Below, in pieces: positions 15,241 through 23,634 of a stretch of DNA of 34,364 nucleotides. The DNA is taken from positions 9,995 through 44,358 of the forward strand of contig JADMJQ010000014.1 in assembly GCA_018780415.1 (NCBI GenBank). The letters are read 5' to 3'. The stretch's first letter is position 1. Each line of letters begins with the position of its first letter. Origin of the DNA: Roseateles sp. (GTDB lineage: Bacteria; Pseudomonadota; Gammaproteobacteria; Burkholderiales; Burkholderiaceae_C). Both the position numbers and the translations under genes were made by a program. The notes beneath the pieces were generated by a model. It had not been told where the DNA came from and ran no database searches. It saw nothing but the letters and a program-made list of their open reading frames with translations.

Positions 15241-15828
15241 CTAGCGGTCTGCCGCTCGGTCGCCCAACTGGCGCTGCATCAGCGCGAAGAAGCGGTCATA
15301 GAAGGCGCCGGCCGGTATCGTTTCCGAGGCCACCTTGACCAGCGAGTCGTCCGAGGACGACAAGGGCAGCGAGATCGAGCCGATCGCGCTGACGCCGATG
15401 CTGGTGGCATTGGGGCTTTTCTTCAGCGAGTAACGGTCTTGTTGGGCGGACACAAAGGCGGTCGTCAGTAAATCGCCCTGCCCGTCCGGCACGCACACCA
15501 CATTGAAGCTGATTTCCACATGCACCTCGCCCTCGGGCTGAAACTGCTTGCGCCCGGTGACCCTGCCCTTGGGTGTGTCGGTGATCAGATAGCCTTGGCT
15601 CAGCAGCGCCCGGCGTGCCGCCTCGCAGGTCTCGTCCACCCGGCCGTCAAACAGGCGTGAGAAGGTCTCGTCGGCATGAAAGTTCTCGTTCAAATAGACC
15701 TGTGACTTGGGCGGCTTGGCGTCTTTGCCCGTGAACGGCGCGCCGATGCCGCAGCCCGCCAGCAGGCAGGCGCACGCGGCACAGGCGGCGCCGGCGAGAG
15801 CGCGTAGGGAAGAAATTCCAGTCATCAC
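15241..15828 (-). CDS. DUF2242-type lipoprotein
   Basis: The 195-residue protein begins with a lipoprotein signal peptide whose lipobox is LAGC (cysteine about residue 26), so it is expected to be lipid-anchored in the cell envelope. The body (VYLNENFHADETFSRLF, ETCEAARRALLSQGYLI, and a C-terminal FYDRFFALMQRQL) fits DUF2242, a family of unknown function common in Burkholderiales. The start is either the first ATG (15828) or the next (15825), and neither has a strong ribosome site. It is convergent with the GTPase gene and divergent from the DUF885 peptidase, with which it shares a promoter region of about 90 bp. Confidence 0.75.
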   Translation of the reverse strand: MMTGISSLRALAGAACAACACLLAGCGIGAPFTGKDAKPPKSQVYLNENFHADETFSRLFDGRVDETCEAARRALLSQGYLITDTPKGRVTGRKQFQPEGEVHVEISFNVVCVPDGQGDLLTTAFVSAQQDRYSLKKSPNATSIGVSAIGSISLPLSSSDDSLVKVASETIPAGAFYDRFFALMQRQLGDRAADR

Positions 15829-15919
15829 GAAGAAGTAGCCATTGAGTGCTCATTATCCCGGCTGCGCGACCCAGGCCGCTGGGCTAGTATCTGCGCCTTT
15901 CGGTTCAATGCCTGCCACC

Positions 15920-17764
15920 ATGACTCATCCTCATCAACAAGCCCGCCGCGCCGCCAAGGCCGGTGTGGCCACCCTGCTTCTATTGGCGCTGGGCCTGCCG
16001 GCGCAAATGCTGCAAGCAGCGCCGGCAGCGCAAGTGCAGCCGCAGCGCGCACAAGACCAGGCGCAGGCATCGAGCTTCGATGCGGAGCTGGTCGCCTTCT
16101 TGACGGCCTACTGGGCCAATTTTCCGGACGCTGCCGTGGCGGCGGGCCGTTATGCCGAGGCGGCACGCTTGCCGGCGCCGACCGAGGCGCGGCGCCTGCA
16201 GCAAATCGCCTTCGCCGAAAAATGGTTGCCGCGTCTGGCCCGCTTGGGCCAAAGCAGCGGCCTGACGTCCGCACAGGCCGGTGACCTGCTCTTGCTGGAC
16301 AACCATCTGCAAGCGCTGCGCTGGAGCCTGAGCGAGCTGCGCAGCGACCGCTGGGACGCGAGCGAATACAACGTCGCCGATGCCTTCGCTCAATTGCTCA
16401 ACAAGACGGATTTCGCGCCACTGCCGCAGCGCCTGAAGCTGATCGATCAACGCCTGCGCCAGGTGCCGGCCTACTACAAGGCAGCGCTGGCCCAGCTGCA
16501 CGAGCCCAGCCCGCTGCATCTGAAGCTGGCGATTGCACAGAACAGCGGCGCGCTGAGTTTGTTCCGCGAGGACATTCCGGCGGCGATCAAGGCCGCCGGC
16601 TTGAAGCCCGCCGAGGCCGCCGCGATCAAGGCGCATAACGACCAGGCGCTGCGGGCTCTGGAGAGCTTTATCGCCGGCCTGGAAAAAATCGCCAAGCAGC
16701 AGCAATTGGATGGCAGTGGCCGCTCGTTCCGCCTCGGCAAGGCTTTGTTCGAGCAGAAGTTTGCCTATGAAATCCAGGCCAGCGTCGACGCGCCGACCTT
16801 GTTCCAGCGCGCCCTGGCCGAGAAGGAGGCCTTGTTGCAAAAGATGAGCGCCTATGCCGACCAGCTCTGGCCGCAGCTGTTTGCCGCCGAGACGCCGCCG
16901 GCCGACCGGCTGGACAAGATTGCCCGCGTGAATGCCAAGCTGTCCGAGCGGCATAGCGCGCCCGAGCGCTTTGTCGAGGACATCAAGGCGCAGATTCCGG
17001 CGCTGGAGAAATGGGTGGTCGAGCATGATCTGCTGACCTTGGACCCCAGCCGGCCCCTGGTGGTGCGCGAGACGCCCAGCTATATGCGCGGCGTGGCGGG
17101 GGCCTCGATCAGCGCCCCCGGGCTGATGGACCCCAAGGGCGTGACCTATTACAACGTTGACCCGCTGGATAAATACACGCCCGAGCAGGCCGAGTCGTTT
17201 TTGCGCGAGTACAACCATTGGGTACTGCAGGTGCTGAACATCCATGAGGCCATTCCCGGCCACTATGTGCAGCTGCTGTATTCGAACAAATCGCCATCCA
17301 AGGTCAAGGCGCTGTTCGGCAACGGCGCGATGATCGAGGGCTGGGCGGTCTATGCCGAGCGGATGATGATGGAAAGCGGCTGGGGCGCGGTGGACGGCAA
17401 GGCCAGCGCCGAGATGGGCCTGATGTATGCCAAATGGAATCTGCGCGTGGTCAGCAACGCCATCCTTGACTACAGTGTTCACGTATTGGGCATGACGCAG
17501 GACCAGGCCATCAACTTGCTGCAGCGCGAGGCCTTTCAGTCCAGCACCGAGGCCACCGAGAAATGGCACCGCGCCCAGGTCAGCTCCACGCAACTGAGCA
17601 GTTACTTCGCCGGCTTTTCGGAAATCTTGGCGCTGCGCGAGCAGCTCAAGGACAAACAGGCCAAGCAGGGCAAGGCGTTCAACTTGAAGGCCTTCCATGA
17701 GGAATTCCTCAGCCACGGTAGCGCGCCGGTACGCATGGTGCAGCGGCTGATGTTGGAGAAGTGA
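15920..17764 (+). CDS. DUF885-family zinc peptidase, exported
   Basis: This protein of about 614 residues has a hydrophobic signal segment (VATLLLLALGLPAQML) and a signal-peptidase-like site around LQAAPAA. The metal motif is HEAIPGH at 442-448 and the third ligand is probably Glu473 in EGWAVYAERMM; both are hallmarks of the DUF885 family, which is related to M32/M3-type gluzincins. Members are annotated as peptidases or, in some cases, carboxypeptidases; the substrate here is unknown. The start is uncertain between 15920 and 15908 (four residues longer), since neither has a good ribosome site. A GNAT acetyltransferase gene follows 3 bp after the stop. Confidence 0.88.
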   Translation: MTHPHQQARRAAKAGVATLLLLALGLPAQMLQAAPAAQVQPQRAQDQAQASSFDAELVAFLTAYWANFPDAAVAAGRYAEAARLPAPTEARRLQQIAFAEKWLPRLARLGQSSGLTSAQAGDLLLLDNHLQALRWSLSELRSDRWDASEYNVADAFAQLLNKTDFAPLPQRLKLIDQRLRQVPAYYKAALAQLHEPSPLHLKLAIAQNSGALSLFREDIPAAIKAAGLKPAEAAAIKAHNDQALRALESFIAGLEKIAKQQQLDGSGRSFRLGKALFEQKFAYEIQASVDAPTLFQRALAEKEALLQKMSAYADQLWPQLFAAETPPADRLDKIARVNAKLSERHSAPERFVEDIKAQIPALEKWVVEHDLLTLDPSRPLVVRETPSYMRGVAGASISAPGLMDPKGVTYYNVDPLDKYTPEQAESFLREYNHWVLQVLNIHEAIPGHYVQLLYSNKSPSKVKALFGNGAMIEGWAVYAERMMMESGWGAVDGKASAEMGLMYAKWNLRVVSNAILDYSVHVLGMTQDQAINLLQREAFQSSTEATEKWHRAQVSSTQLSSYFAGFSEILALREQLKDKQAKQGKAFNLKAFHEEFLSHGSAPVRMVQRLMLEK

Positions 17765-17767
17765 GTG

Positions 17768-18220
17768 ATGACCATGACGATGACCAAGAGCGAGCTTCAG
17801 TTCAGAGTGGCCGTCAAGGCCGACATCCCCGCCATGGCGGCGATTCGCCTGGCCGTCCGCGAGAACGTGCTGAACAATCCGGCGCGGGTGACGACGCAGA
17901 TGTACGAGGACTATCTGGAGCTGCTTGGGCGCGGCTGGGTTTGTGAGCAGGACGGTGAAATCATCGGCTTCTCCTACGCCGCGATGGCGGACGGCTCGAT
18001 CTGGGCGCTGTTCGTCAGCCCCGACAAAGAAGGCCTGGGCGCCGGCGCGCCCTTGCTGAAGCTGGCCGCCGACTGGCTGTTCAGCCGGGGTCACCCCACT
18101 GTGACGCTGGGTACCGAGGCCAATACCCGCGCCGACCGCTTCTACCTCGCCCAGGGCTGGACCCGGGGCGAGATGAAGGATGAGGTCGAGGTCGTTTACA
18201 CCCTGCAGCGGCCGGCTTAG
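17768..18220 (+). CDS. GNAT-family N-acetyltransferase
   Basis: This 150-residue protein has the GNAT fold. FRVAVKADIPAMAAIR is the first strand and helix, WALFVSPDKEGLGAGAPLL contains the acetyl-CoA pyrophosphate loop, and ANTRADRFYLAQGWTR is the typical late motif. Such enzymes transfer an acetyl group from acetyl-CoA to an amine on a small molecule or protein; the acceptor is unknown. The N-terminus contains three closely spaced in-frame ATG codons (17768, 17774, 17780), so the exact start is ambiguous by up to four residues. It lies 3 bp after the DUF885 gene and 12 bp before the DUF3147 gene, suggesting a three-gene transcript. Confidence 0.9.
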   Translation: MTMTMTKSELQFRVAVKADIPAMAAIRLAVRENVLNNPARVTTQMYEDYLELLGRGWVCEQDGEIIGFSYAAMADGSIWALFVSPDKEGLGAGAPLLKLAADWLFSRGHPTVTLGTEANTRADRFYLAQGWTRGEMKDEVEVVYTLQRPA

Positions 18221-18232
18221 GCGGGTTTTTCA

Positions 18233-18583
18233 ATGGGCTGGCTGATCATCAAATATCTGCTCAGCGCGGCCGTGGTGGTGGCGGTGTCGGAGTTCGCCAA
18301 GCGCAGCGACAAGCTCGGCGGCTTGGTGGCCGCCCTGCCTTTGATCACCCTGCTGGTGTTGATCTGGCTGCATATTGAGCAGCAGCCGATCGAGAAGATC
18401 GCCAACCATGCGCGCTACACCTTTTGGTATGTGATCCCGACCTTGCCGATGTTTTTGCTCTTCCCATGGCTGCTGCCGAGGCTGGGGTTTTGGCCCCGCC
18501 TCGGGGTGAGCGTTGTCTTCACGGTGCTTTGCTTTGGCGCTTTTGCGCTGACCTTGCGGCGCTTTGGGATCGAGTTGCTGTGA
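18233..18583 (+). CDS. DUF3147 small membrane protein
   Basis: The 116-residue protein has about four hydrophobic segments (IIKYLLSAAVVVAV, GLVAALPLITLLVLIWL, YVIPTLPMFLLFPWLL, VSVVFTVLCFGAFAL). The opening WLIIKYLLSA, followed by EFAKRSDKLGGLVAALP, fits the DUF3147 family. Function is unknown; family members are predicted inner-membrane proteins. It lies 12 bp after the acetyltransferase gene and is the last gene before the iron-regulated promoter. Confidence 0.85.
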   Translation: MGWLIIKYLLSAAVVVAVSEFAKRSDKLGGLVAALPLITLLVLIWLHIEQQPIEKIANHARYTFWYVIPTLPMFLLFPWLLPRLGFWPRLGVSVVFTVLCFGAFALTLRRFGIELL

Positions 18584-18607
18584 GGGCGGCCAGCATGGTT
18601 TAAGCAT

Positions 18608-18634
18608 AATTAATGCGAATCATTCGCATTAATT
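18608..18634. promoter_or_regulatory. Fur box upstream of TonB-dependent receptor
   Basis: A perfect palindrome with 13-bp arms and one central base (left arm AATTAATGCGAAT, right arm ATTCGCATTAATT). The core AATGCGAATCATTCGCATT is a close form of the proteobacterial Fur operator. It lies about 45 bp upstream of the receptor ATG, so iron-bound Fur would repress this unit. Confidence 0.88.
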
Positions 18635-18639
18635 GCAGT

Positions 18640-18669
18640 ATTATTCGCCCCCCCTTCGATGCGAATAAT
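18640..18669. promoter_or_regulatory. Second inverted repeat in the receptor leader
   Basis: ATTATTCGC (18640-18648) and GCGAATAAT (18661-18669) form a 9-bp inverted repeat around a 12-base C-rich loop, 11 bp before the receptor ATG. The half-sites resemble Fur half-sites, so it may be a second split operator. Alternatively, it is an RNA hairpin that covers the ribosome site. Confidence 0.6.
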
Positions 18670-18680
18670 GAATCCTGCCG

Positions 18681-20840
18681 ATGCGTGCCTGCCCTTGCCT
18701 TCCTTTTTCCTCCACAGCAGCGGCGGTCGCCGGCCTGCTCTGCCTGATGGCCCTGAATGCGCAAGCCGAGCCGGCGACGCAGCCCAATGAGGCTCTCGCG
18801 CTGCCGGCCGCCTCCAGCCAAGAGCTTGAGCGCGTGGTGGTGACCGCCACACGTGGCGCCAAGGCGGTGGAAAAGATTCCCGGCGCCATCAGCATCATCT
18901 CGGCCCAAGAAATCCGCCAGCAAGGCCTGGTCAGCGAAGACCCGAGCCAGCTCTTGGTCCTGAAGGTGCCCGGCTATGCGCCGGCGCGGCAGAAGATGAG
19001 CAATTTCGGCGAAGGCCTGCGCGGCCGCAATGCGCTGCTGCTGCTAGACGGCATTCCGCAAACCAATCCGCTACGCTTTGGCGGTCGCGAGGGCTACTTC
19101 GCAGACCCGATGATGGTCGAGCGCGTCGAGGTCGTCAGCGGCGCCTCGGCCGCGCAGGGCATGGGCGCCACCGGCGGCATCATCAACACCATCACCCGCA
19201 GGGCGCAGGTCGAGGGGACGCGGCACACGCTGGATTTCAAGTTAGGCAGCCAGGGCCATGCCGACAGCAGCAGCTGGAAGGCCGGCTATATGCTGGAGCA
19301 CAAGAGCAGCGTCGATGTGCTGGCCTATCTGGGCACCCGCAGCCAGGACCTCGGCGTCGACGGCAGTGGCCGCCTGCTGGCGACCGAGTCGCTGCACAGC
19401 GCCAATGACGCCTTCCTCAAGATCGGCCATGACTTTGGCCCCCAGCGTGTGCAGCTGATGCTGAATCAATTCAGGGCCGAGGGCTTTGATGACTGGGTCG
19501 ATGTGCCCGGCAAGCGTGCCGCCGGCCTGTCAACTACCGCCAAACCGGGCAGCCTGCCTTACGACCCCTTGCGCAATCGGGTCAGATCCGCCAGTTTTGA
19601 GTGGAGTCATGCCGATCTGGCTCAAGGCGTGGCGAGTTTGCAGCTGTTCAAGCAGAGCTTCAGCGCCGTCTACAGCGGCGGCGTGATCGGCACCTTTCAA
19701 GATGCCAAGATCGCACCGCTGAACAGCTTGGTCGACCAAAGCGAAATCGAGGCCGAGAAATGGGGCATGCGGGCGAGCTGGGTGCGCCCCGATTTGGGCC
19801 TCACGGGCCTGGAGCTGACGGCCGGCGTCGACTTGCTGAACGACACCTCCTCGCAGCGACTGACCCAGACCGGCCGCGTCTGGGTGCCGCCGCTGCAGTA
19901 CCGCAGCGTCGCGCCCTTCACCCAGCTTGAATATGAGCAGGGGCCGCTGACGGTGCGCGGCGGCTTGCGCAGCGAACACACGCGGCTGCGGGTCGATGAC
20001 TACCAAACGCTGGCCTTCTACGGCTCGCGCCAGGTCGAAGGTGGCGAGCGCAAGGCCGAGAAACTGGTCAAGAGCCTGGGGGCGGTATGGCGCTTTGGCC
20101 AGAGCGGCTGGTCCAGCTTTGTGTCCTACAACGAGGGCTTCGGGCCACCGGATGTCGGCCTGATTCTGCGCGCGGTCAAGACGGCGGGCAGCTCGGTCGG
20201 CAATCTGGTTGACCTGCAGGCCATCGTTACCGACAACCGCGAGCTGGGCCTGGCCTGGCGCGGTGCATCGGCCAGCATGTCGGCATCGCTGTACCGCTCG
20301 CATTCGGACTTTGGCAGCCAGATCGTCATCACCAACGGCGTCGGCACGGTGCAGCGCGTGCCGATCGAGGTAGAAGGTTTTGAGTTCAGCGGCGAATGGC
20401 GGCCGACGGCAGCGACCCACCTGAGCGCCATCTACGCCCGCACGCGCGGCCAAACGGCCAGTGCGCCCAATCAGCCCCTCAATCTAGAGCTGGGGGCTCG
20501 CTCGCAAGGGCCCGAGAAGCTGGTGCTGGGTGCGGGCTGGGCGTTTGCGCCGAACTGGCGCACCCAGCTCTATGTGCAGCACCTCTTGCCCCGCCACATC
20601 AACGCCGGCAAGTTGGCCGGCACGACCTCGCTGGAAGAGCGCTTTGACGGCTATACCCTGGCCGATCTGTCCATCAGCTGGCAAACGGCGTCCGCCGGTG
20701 AGTGGGGCTTGGGGCTGGAGAATTTGTTCAACCGCGCTTACATCACCTATTACAGCCAGGCCCATTACGCTGGCAGCGATGATGACTATTACGCCGGCCG
20801 TGGGCGCACGGCGACGCTGAGCTGGCGGCGCAGCTTTTAA
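18681..20840 (+). CDS. TonB-dependent outer-membrane receptor (iron/siderophore type)
   Basis: This 719-residue receptor has a signal peptide (ending LNAQAEP), a TonB-box-like segment ERVVVTATR (about 50-58) and a plug domain (IPGAISIISAQEIRQQG, LRGRNALLLLDGIPQ, VERVEVVSGASAAQGMGATGGIINTITR). A 22-stranded barrel is expected for the remainder, and it ends in an aromatic terminal strand (ATLSWRRSF). It would import a chelated metal, most likely a ferric siderophore, using energy from TonB-ExbBD, which are not in this window. The upstream Fur box supports iron. No siderophore synthesis genes are nearby, so it may take up foreign siderophores. The ATG at 18681 lacks a strong ribosome site. Confidence 0.93.
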   Translation: MRACPCLPFSSTAAAVAGLLCLMALNAQAEPATQPNEALALPAASSQELERVVVTATRGAKAVEKIPGAISIISAQEIRQQGLVSEDPSQLLVLKVPGYAPARQKMSNFGEGLRGRNALLLLDGIPQTNPLRFGGREGYFADPMMVERVEVVSGASAAQGMGATGGIINTITRRAQVEGTRHTLDFKLGSQGHADSSSWKAGYMLEHKSSVDVLAYLGTRSQDLGVDGSGRLLATESLHSANDAFLKIGHDFGPQRVQLMLNQFRAEGFDDWVDVPGKRAAGLSTTAKPGSLPYDPLRNRVRSASFEWSHADLAQGVASLQLFKQSFSAVYSGGVIGTFQDAKIAPLNSLVDQSEIEAEKWGMRASWVRPDLGLTGLELTAGVDLLNDTSSQRLTQTGRVWVPPLQYRSVAPFTQLEYEQGPLTVRGGLRSEHTRLRVDDYQTLAFYGSRQVEGGERKAEKLVKSLGAVWRFGQSGWSSFVSYNEGFGPPDVGLILRAVKTAGSSVGNLVDLQAIVTDNRELGLAWRGASASMSASLYRSHSDFGSQIVITNGVGTVQRVPIEVEGFEFSGEWRPTAATHLSAIYARTRGQTASAPNQPLNLELGARSQGPEKLVLGAGWAFAPNWRTQLYVQHLLPRHINAGKLAGTTSLEERFDGYTLADLSISWQTASAGEWGLGLENLFNRAYITYYSQAHYAGSDDDYYAGRGRTATLSWRRSF

Positions 20841-20863
20841 GTCCTGACGGGGCGTTTTTTCAT

Positions 20864-21994
20864 ATGCGCGGTGGCTGGCGCTTCTTGCACCGCTGGGTCG
20901 GTCTGCTGGCCGGGCTCTTGTTGGCGCTGCTGGGCCTGACGGGCGCCGTCATGGTCTGGCAAGCCGAACTGGACGCGGCGTTGAACCCGGCGTGGCTGGC
21001 GCCTAGACCGGCCTGCACCTCCGCCGTAGAAGCGCAACCCATCGCTCGCAGCCTGGGCCTGCTGGCCGAGCATGCGCCGGGCCGCCGCGCCGCCATCGTC
21101 GTCGCCCCGCAGCGGCCCGGCGCCGCCTATCAACTCTGGGAGGCCCGCCAGACGGACACCGGTTGGCGGCGCGAGCATTTTGTCGATCCGCAATGCGGGC
21201 ACTATCTCGGCAGCCGTGACCGGGGCGCGCTGCGCCTGGATGCCGCCCATCTCATCCCCGCCCTCTATGCCCTGCACCGCGACCTGTTGGCGGGTGAAGC
21301 CGGCCACACCGGGGTCGGCATTGGCGGGCTGCTCTTGCTGGGCCTGGGCTGCTCGGGCCTGCTGCTGGCTTGGCCGCGCAGCAGCTCGAAAATGGCGTGG
21401 CGACGCGTGTTGAGCATCAAATGGCAAGCCGCGCCCGCCCGGCGCTGGTTTGACCTGCACCGAGCGCTGGGCCTGTGGTTGGCACCGCTCTTGCTGCTCT
21501 TGAGTTTCACCGGCAGCGCCTTGGTCTTCAATCAAGCCTTCAAAAGCGTGGTCGCGGCCTGGCTGCCGACGCAGCATTGGCCCAAGCTCGCTGCGGCTGC
21601 CGAAGCGCCCACACGAAAAGTGCCGGACTTGGATCGCTTGGTCGGCTTGGCCGAGGCCCAATTTGAACGCGCCCAATGGACCCGCCTGAGCTTGCCCAAG
21701 GGCGCGGGCGGCGTTGCTGAGGTCCGTTTGCTGCAAGCCGGCGAGCCTCGGGCCGACACCGGCGCGACCCGCTTGGCGCTCGGCCCCGACGGTGCCGTGC
21801 TGGCCAAGCTGGATCCCTTGAAGGCGCCGGCGGGCAATCTGCTCTTGGACTGGATCTTCCCGCTGCACAGCGGCGAGGCGCTGGGCTTGGCGGCACGCTG
21901 CCTGTGGACGCTGTTCGGCTGTGTGCCTGCAATGCTTTTGCTCAGCGGCGCCTGGCTGTGGTGGCGCCGGCGCCGCCCTGGCGAGCGCCACTGA
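20864..21994 (+). CDS. PepSY-associated transmembrane protein (iron reductase-like)
   Basis: This 376-residue inner-membrane protein has the PepSY_TM layout. A first helix (FLHRWVGLLAGLLLALLGLTGAVMVW) is followed by a periplasmic loop, a helix near GIGGLLLLGLGCSGLLLAWP, a second conserved FDLHRALGLWLAPLLLLLSFTGSALVF, another periplasmic loop, and a last helix ending in a basic tail. Histidines in the HRW and HRALG helices could hold heme. In iron-uptake operons these proteins are thought to reduce ferric siderophores or help release iron. It starts 23 bp after the TonB receptor and is probably co-transcribed under Fur control. Its 3' end is convergent with the next gene, 3 bp away. Confidence 0.88.
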   Translation: MRGGWRFLHRWVGLLAGLLLALLGLTGAVMVWQAELDAALNPAWLAPRPACTSAVEAQPIARSLGLLAEHAPGRRAAIVVAPQRPGAAYQLWEARQTDTGWRREHFVDPQCGHYLGSRDRGALRLDAAHLIPALYALHRDLLAGEAGHTGVGIGGLLLLGLGCSGLLLAWPRSSSKMAWRRVLSIKWQAAPARRWFDLHRALGLWLAPLLLLLSFTGSALVFNQAFKSVVAAWLPTQHWPKLAAAAEAPTRKVPDLDRLVGLAEAQFERAQWTRLSLPKGAGGVAEVRLLQAGEPRADTGATRLALGPDGAVLAKLDPLKAPAGNLLLDWIFPLHSGEALGLAARCLWTLFGCVPAMLLLSGAWLWWRRRRPGERH

Positions 21995-21997
21995 GTC

Positions 21998-23365
21998 CTA
22001 ATTCGAGACCCGGTAGGCGGCAAAAATGCCATCTGTAAAGACAAAGCTGGCGCTGCCGCCGTCGGCGCTCAGCGTAAACGTGAAACTGGCCAGTCCGGCA
22101 GCGCCCTTGCTTGAATCACTGAGGCCGGCGCAGCCATTGCTGTCGTGGCTGACGCTCAAGATCTTGACGAGCTTGGTCGCGCTGTCATAGCTGTAGTCGC
22201 CGTACTCGATGCCGGGGCCGCCGCATTTGGAGTCGCTGGTGTCGCCCAGCGGGTCGATCATCGCGTACTTGCCGTTGGCCCAGAAGACGAAGTTTTGTGT
22301 TTTGATTACGCTGGCTGATGCGGCCCACACGCCGACCAGGCCTTTGGGGTCGTTGTCCGCTTTGCTCAGTGTGAGGGTGTCGGCAGCGCTGCTACCACTC
22401 GCTCCTTCGTTGAAGAGAATGACCAGCTTTTCGCCCTCGACCCGATAGTGATTGTCCGCCTCGTCAGTATGAGAAAGACCGGCCATGCCGTTGGTATCGA
22501 TGGCGACCTTATAGCTCAGCTTGAAGCCACGTGCGTCGACCAAGGTCGGCGTAGCGCTACCGTACTCAATGCCGCTAAGGTCGGTGTTGCTCGCGTTGTT
22601 GACCACAGCGCCGTGCACAAATTCACCCGCGCTGCCAAATCTCACGACATGGATGTCTCCAGCTTCGGAAGACGGCTCGGCAATTTTTACGATCCAAACA
22701 TGGCGACTCAGCAAGGGCATGGCTTGTGCCAAAAAATGTTCCTCGGCCTTGGCGATGTCGGTGATGGCGCGGCCAATGCCGCCGGCCGCCATCGCCGCCG
22801 TCAGGCCGGCATTGGCGCTGGAGGCGAAGCTCACTGGTGCTTGCGTCAGGTCGACCGCTGCGGTGACGGCCTCGGCCGCTTTGGCCGGGATGCTGATGCC
22901 GTTGCCCGGCACACCGTCGCTGTCCAGCGACTGCAGCAAAACCAAGAGATTCTTCAGCTTGTCGGCATTGCCGGCGGCCAACTCAATCGGCGTGAGGCTG
23001 GCGGCCGCCGGCACCGCGCCCAAGCTCAAGGCGCCCAGCTTGAAGCTGATGGTGTCGCCGGGGTTGTAGCTGAACTGCCCGAGCGCATTGGTGCTGCCGC
23101 TGACGCCCGACGGCGTGGCGCTGAAGGCCAGGCCTTCGACGACGGCATCGCTGAACACACCGGTGGCGCTGCCGACTATCGGCGCAGGGGCCGGTGCGGG
23201 CGCGGGTGCCGGTACTGGAGCTGGAGCTGGAGCTGGAGCTGGAGCTGGAACCACCTCCACCTCCGCCTCCGCCTCCGCCTCGTCCGAACCGCCGCCGCAG
23301 CCGGCCAGTGATGTCGCCATGGCCAGCAAACATAACTTTAAAATCAAATGGTATTTGGTACTCAC
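21998..23365 (-). CDS. Surface lipoprotein with Ala-Pro and Glu-Ala repeats
   Basis: The 455-residue protein starts at a GTG (23365) with AAGGAG 7 nt upstream, giving a clean lipoprotein signal peptide with lipobox LAGC near residue 23. A low-complexity stalk follows: a Glu-Ala run, then Pro-Ala pairs, encoded by hexanucleotide repeats. The next domain (TGVFSDAVVEGLAFSATPSGVSG, LGQFSYNPGDTISFKLG) resembles beta-sandwich modules of surface lipoproteins and adhesins in Burkholderiales. The C-terminal 200 or so residues look beta-rich and could be a lipocalin-like or calycin-like barrel, but this is not established. No enzyme motif is recognised. Surface exposure through a flexible stalk is inferred. 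Confidence 0.72.
   Translation of the reverse strand: MSTKYHLILKLCLLAMATSLAGCGGGSDEAEAEAEVEVVPAPAPAPAPAPVPAPAPAPAPAPIVGSATGVFSDAVVEGLAFSATPSGVSGSTNALGQFSYNPGDTISFKLGALSLGAVPAAASLTPIELAAGNADKLKNLLVLLQSLDSDGVPGNGISIPAKAAEAVTAAVDLTQAPVSFASSANAGLTAAMAAGGIGRAITDIAKAEEHFLAQAMPLLSRHVWIVKIAEPSSEAGDIHVVRFGSAGEFVHGAVVNNASNTDLSGIEYGSATPTLVDARGFKLSYKVAIDTNGMAGLSHTDEADNHYRVEGEKLVILFNEGASGSSAADTLTLSKADNDPKGLVGVWAASASVIKTQNFVFWANGKYAMIDPLGDTSDSKCGGPGIEYGDYSYDSATKLVKILSVSHDSNGCAGLSDSSKGAAGLASFTFTLSADGGSASFVFTDGIFAAYRVSN
23217..23278. repeat. Paired hexanucleotide tandem repeats
   Basis: Five perfect GGAGCT units (23217-23246) are followed closely by three CTCCGC units (23261-23278). They encode Ala-Pro and Glu-Ala pairs in the lipoprotein stalk. 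The six-base unit keeps frame, so copy changes would alter stalk length and not switch the gene off. Confidence 0.88.
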
Positions 23366-23634
23366 GATGCAACTCCTTGAAGATTGATATAGACAGCGGT
23401 GCGAGGCCGGCGCGTCAACCGGGCAGCTTGCTTGGAAAGCTGTGCGGTGATGGTAAAAATGCGCGCGGGCCATGGCCATTGGCCAATTGGCCAAGTCGCT
23501 TGGGTCATAGGCAATGACACCAAGCGGACATCGGCCGCCGTCAAGACTTCAGGGAGAGCAGGGAATCAGCGAGAGCCTGTACCTGCGGTGGTCGGTTGCT
23601 GGCGCAAGGCGCCAGCAACCGTCAGGTCAAGCGT
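23366..23634. promoter_or_regulatory. Intergenic region with 16-bp palindrome and 12-bp hairpin
   Basis: This gap holds the lipoprotein promoter on the minus strand. It contains a perfect 16-bp palindrome, TTGGCCAATTGGCCAA (23479-23494), about 115 bp upstream of the lipoprotein start. It also has a perfect 12-bp stem with a 3-base loop (23594-23605 / 23609-23620) shortly after the peptidase stop. No coding sequence is supported. Confidence 0.6.
23594..23620 (-). terminator. Terminator-like hairpin after the M28 peptidase gene
   Basis: GGTTGCTGGCGC and its exact inverted repeat GCGCCAGCAACC flank a 3-base loop, 14 bp beyond the stop codon. There is no U-tract after it, so it may be a Rho-aided terminator or an mRNA 3' protective hairpin. 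Confidence 0.6.

Noticed and set aside
15980..18094. Long minus-strand open frame (704 codons)
   Set aside because: It lies antisense to the DUF885 peptidase and GNAT genes, both with clear family motifs. Long antisense frames are expected in high-GC DNA, and its translation shows no recognisable domain.
23190..23280. Possible CRISPR or satellite array
   Set aside because: The repeat unit is six bases, with no spacers, and lies in frame inside a lipoprotein gene.
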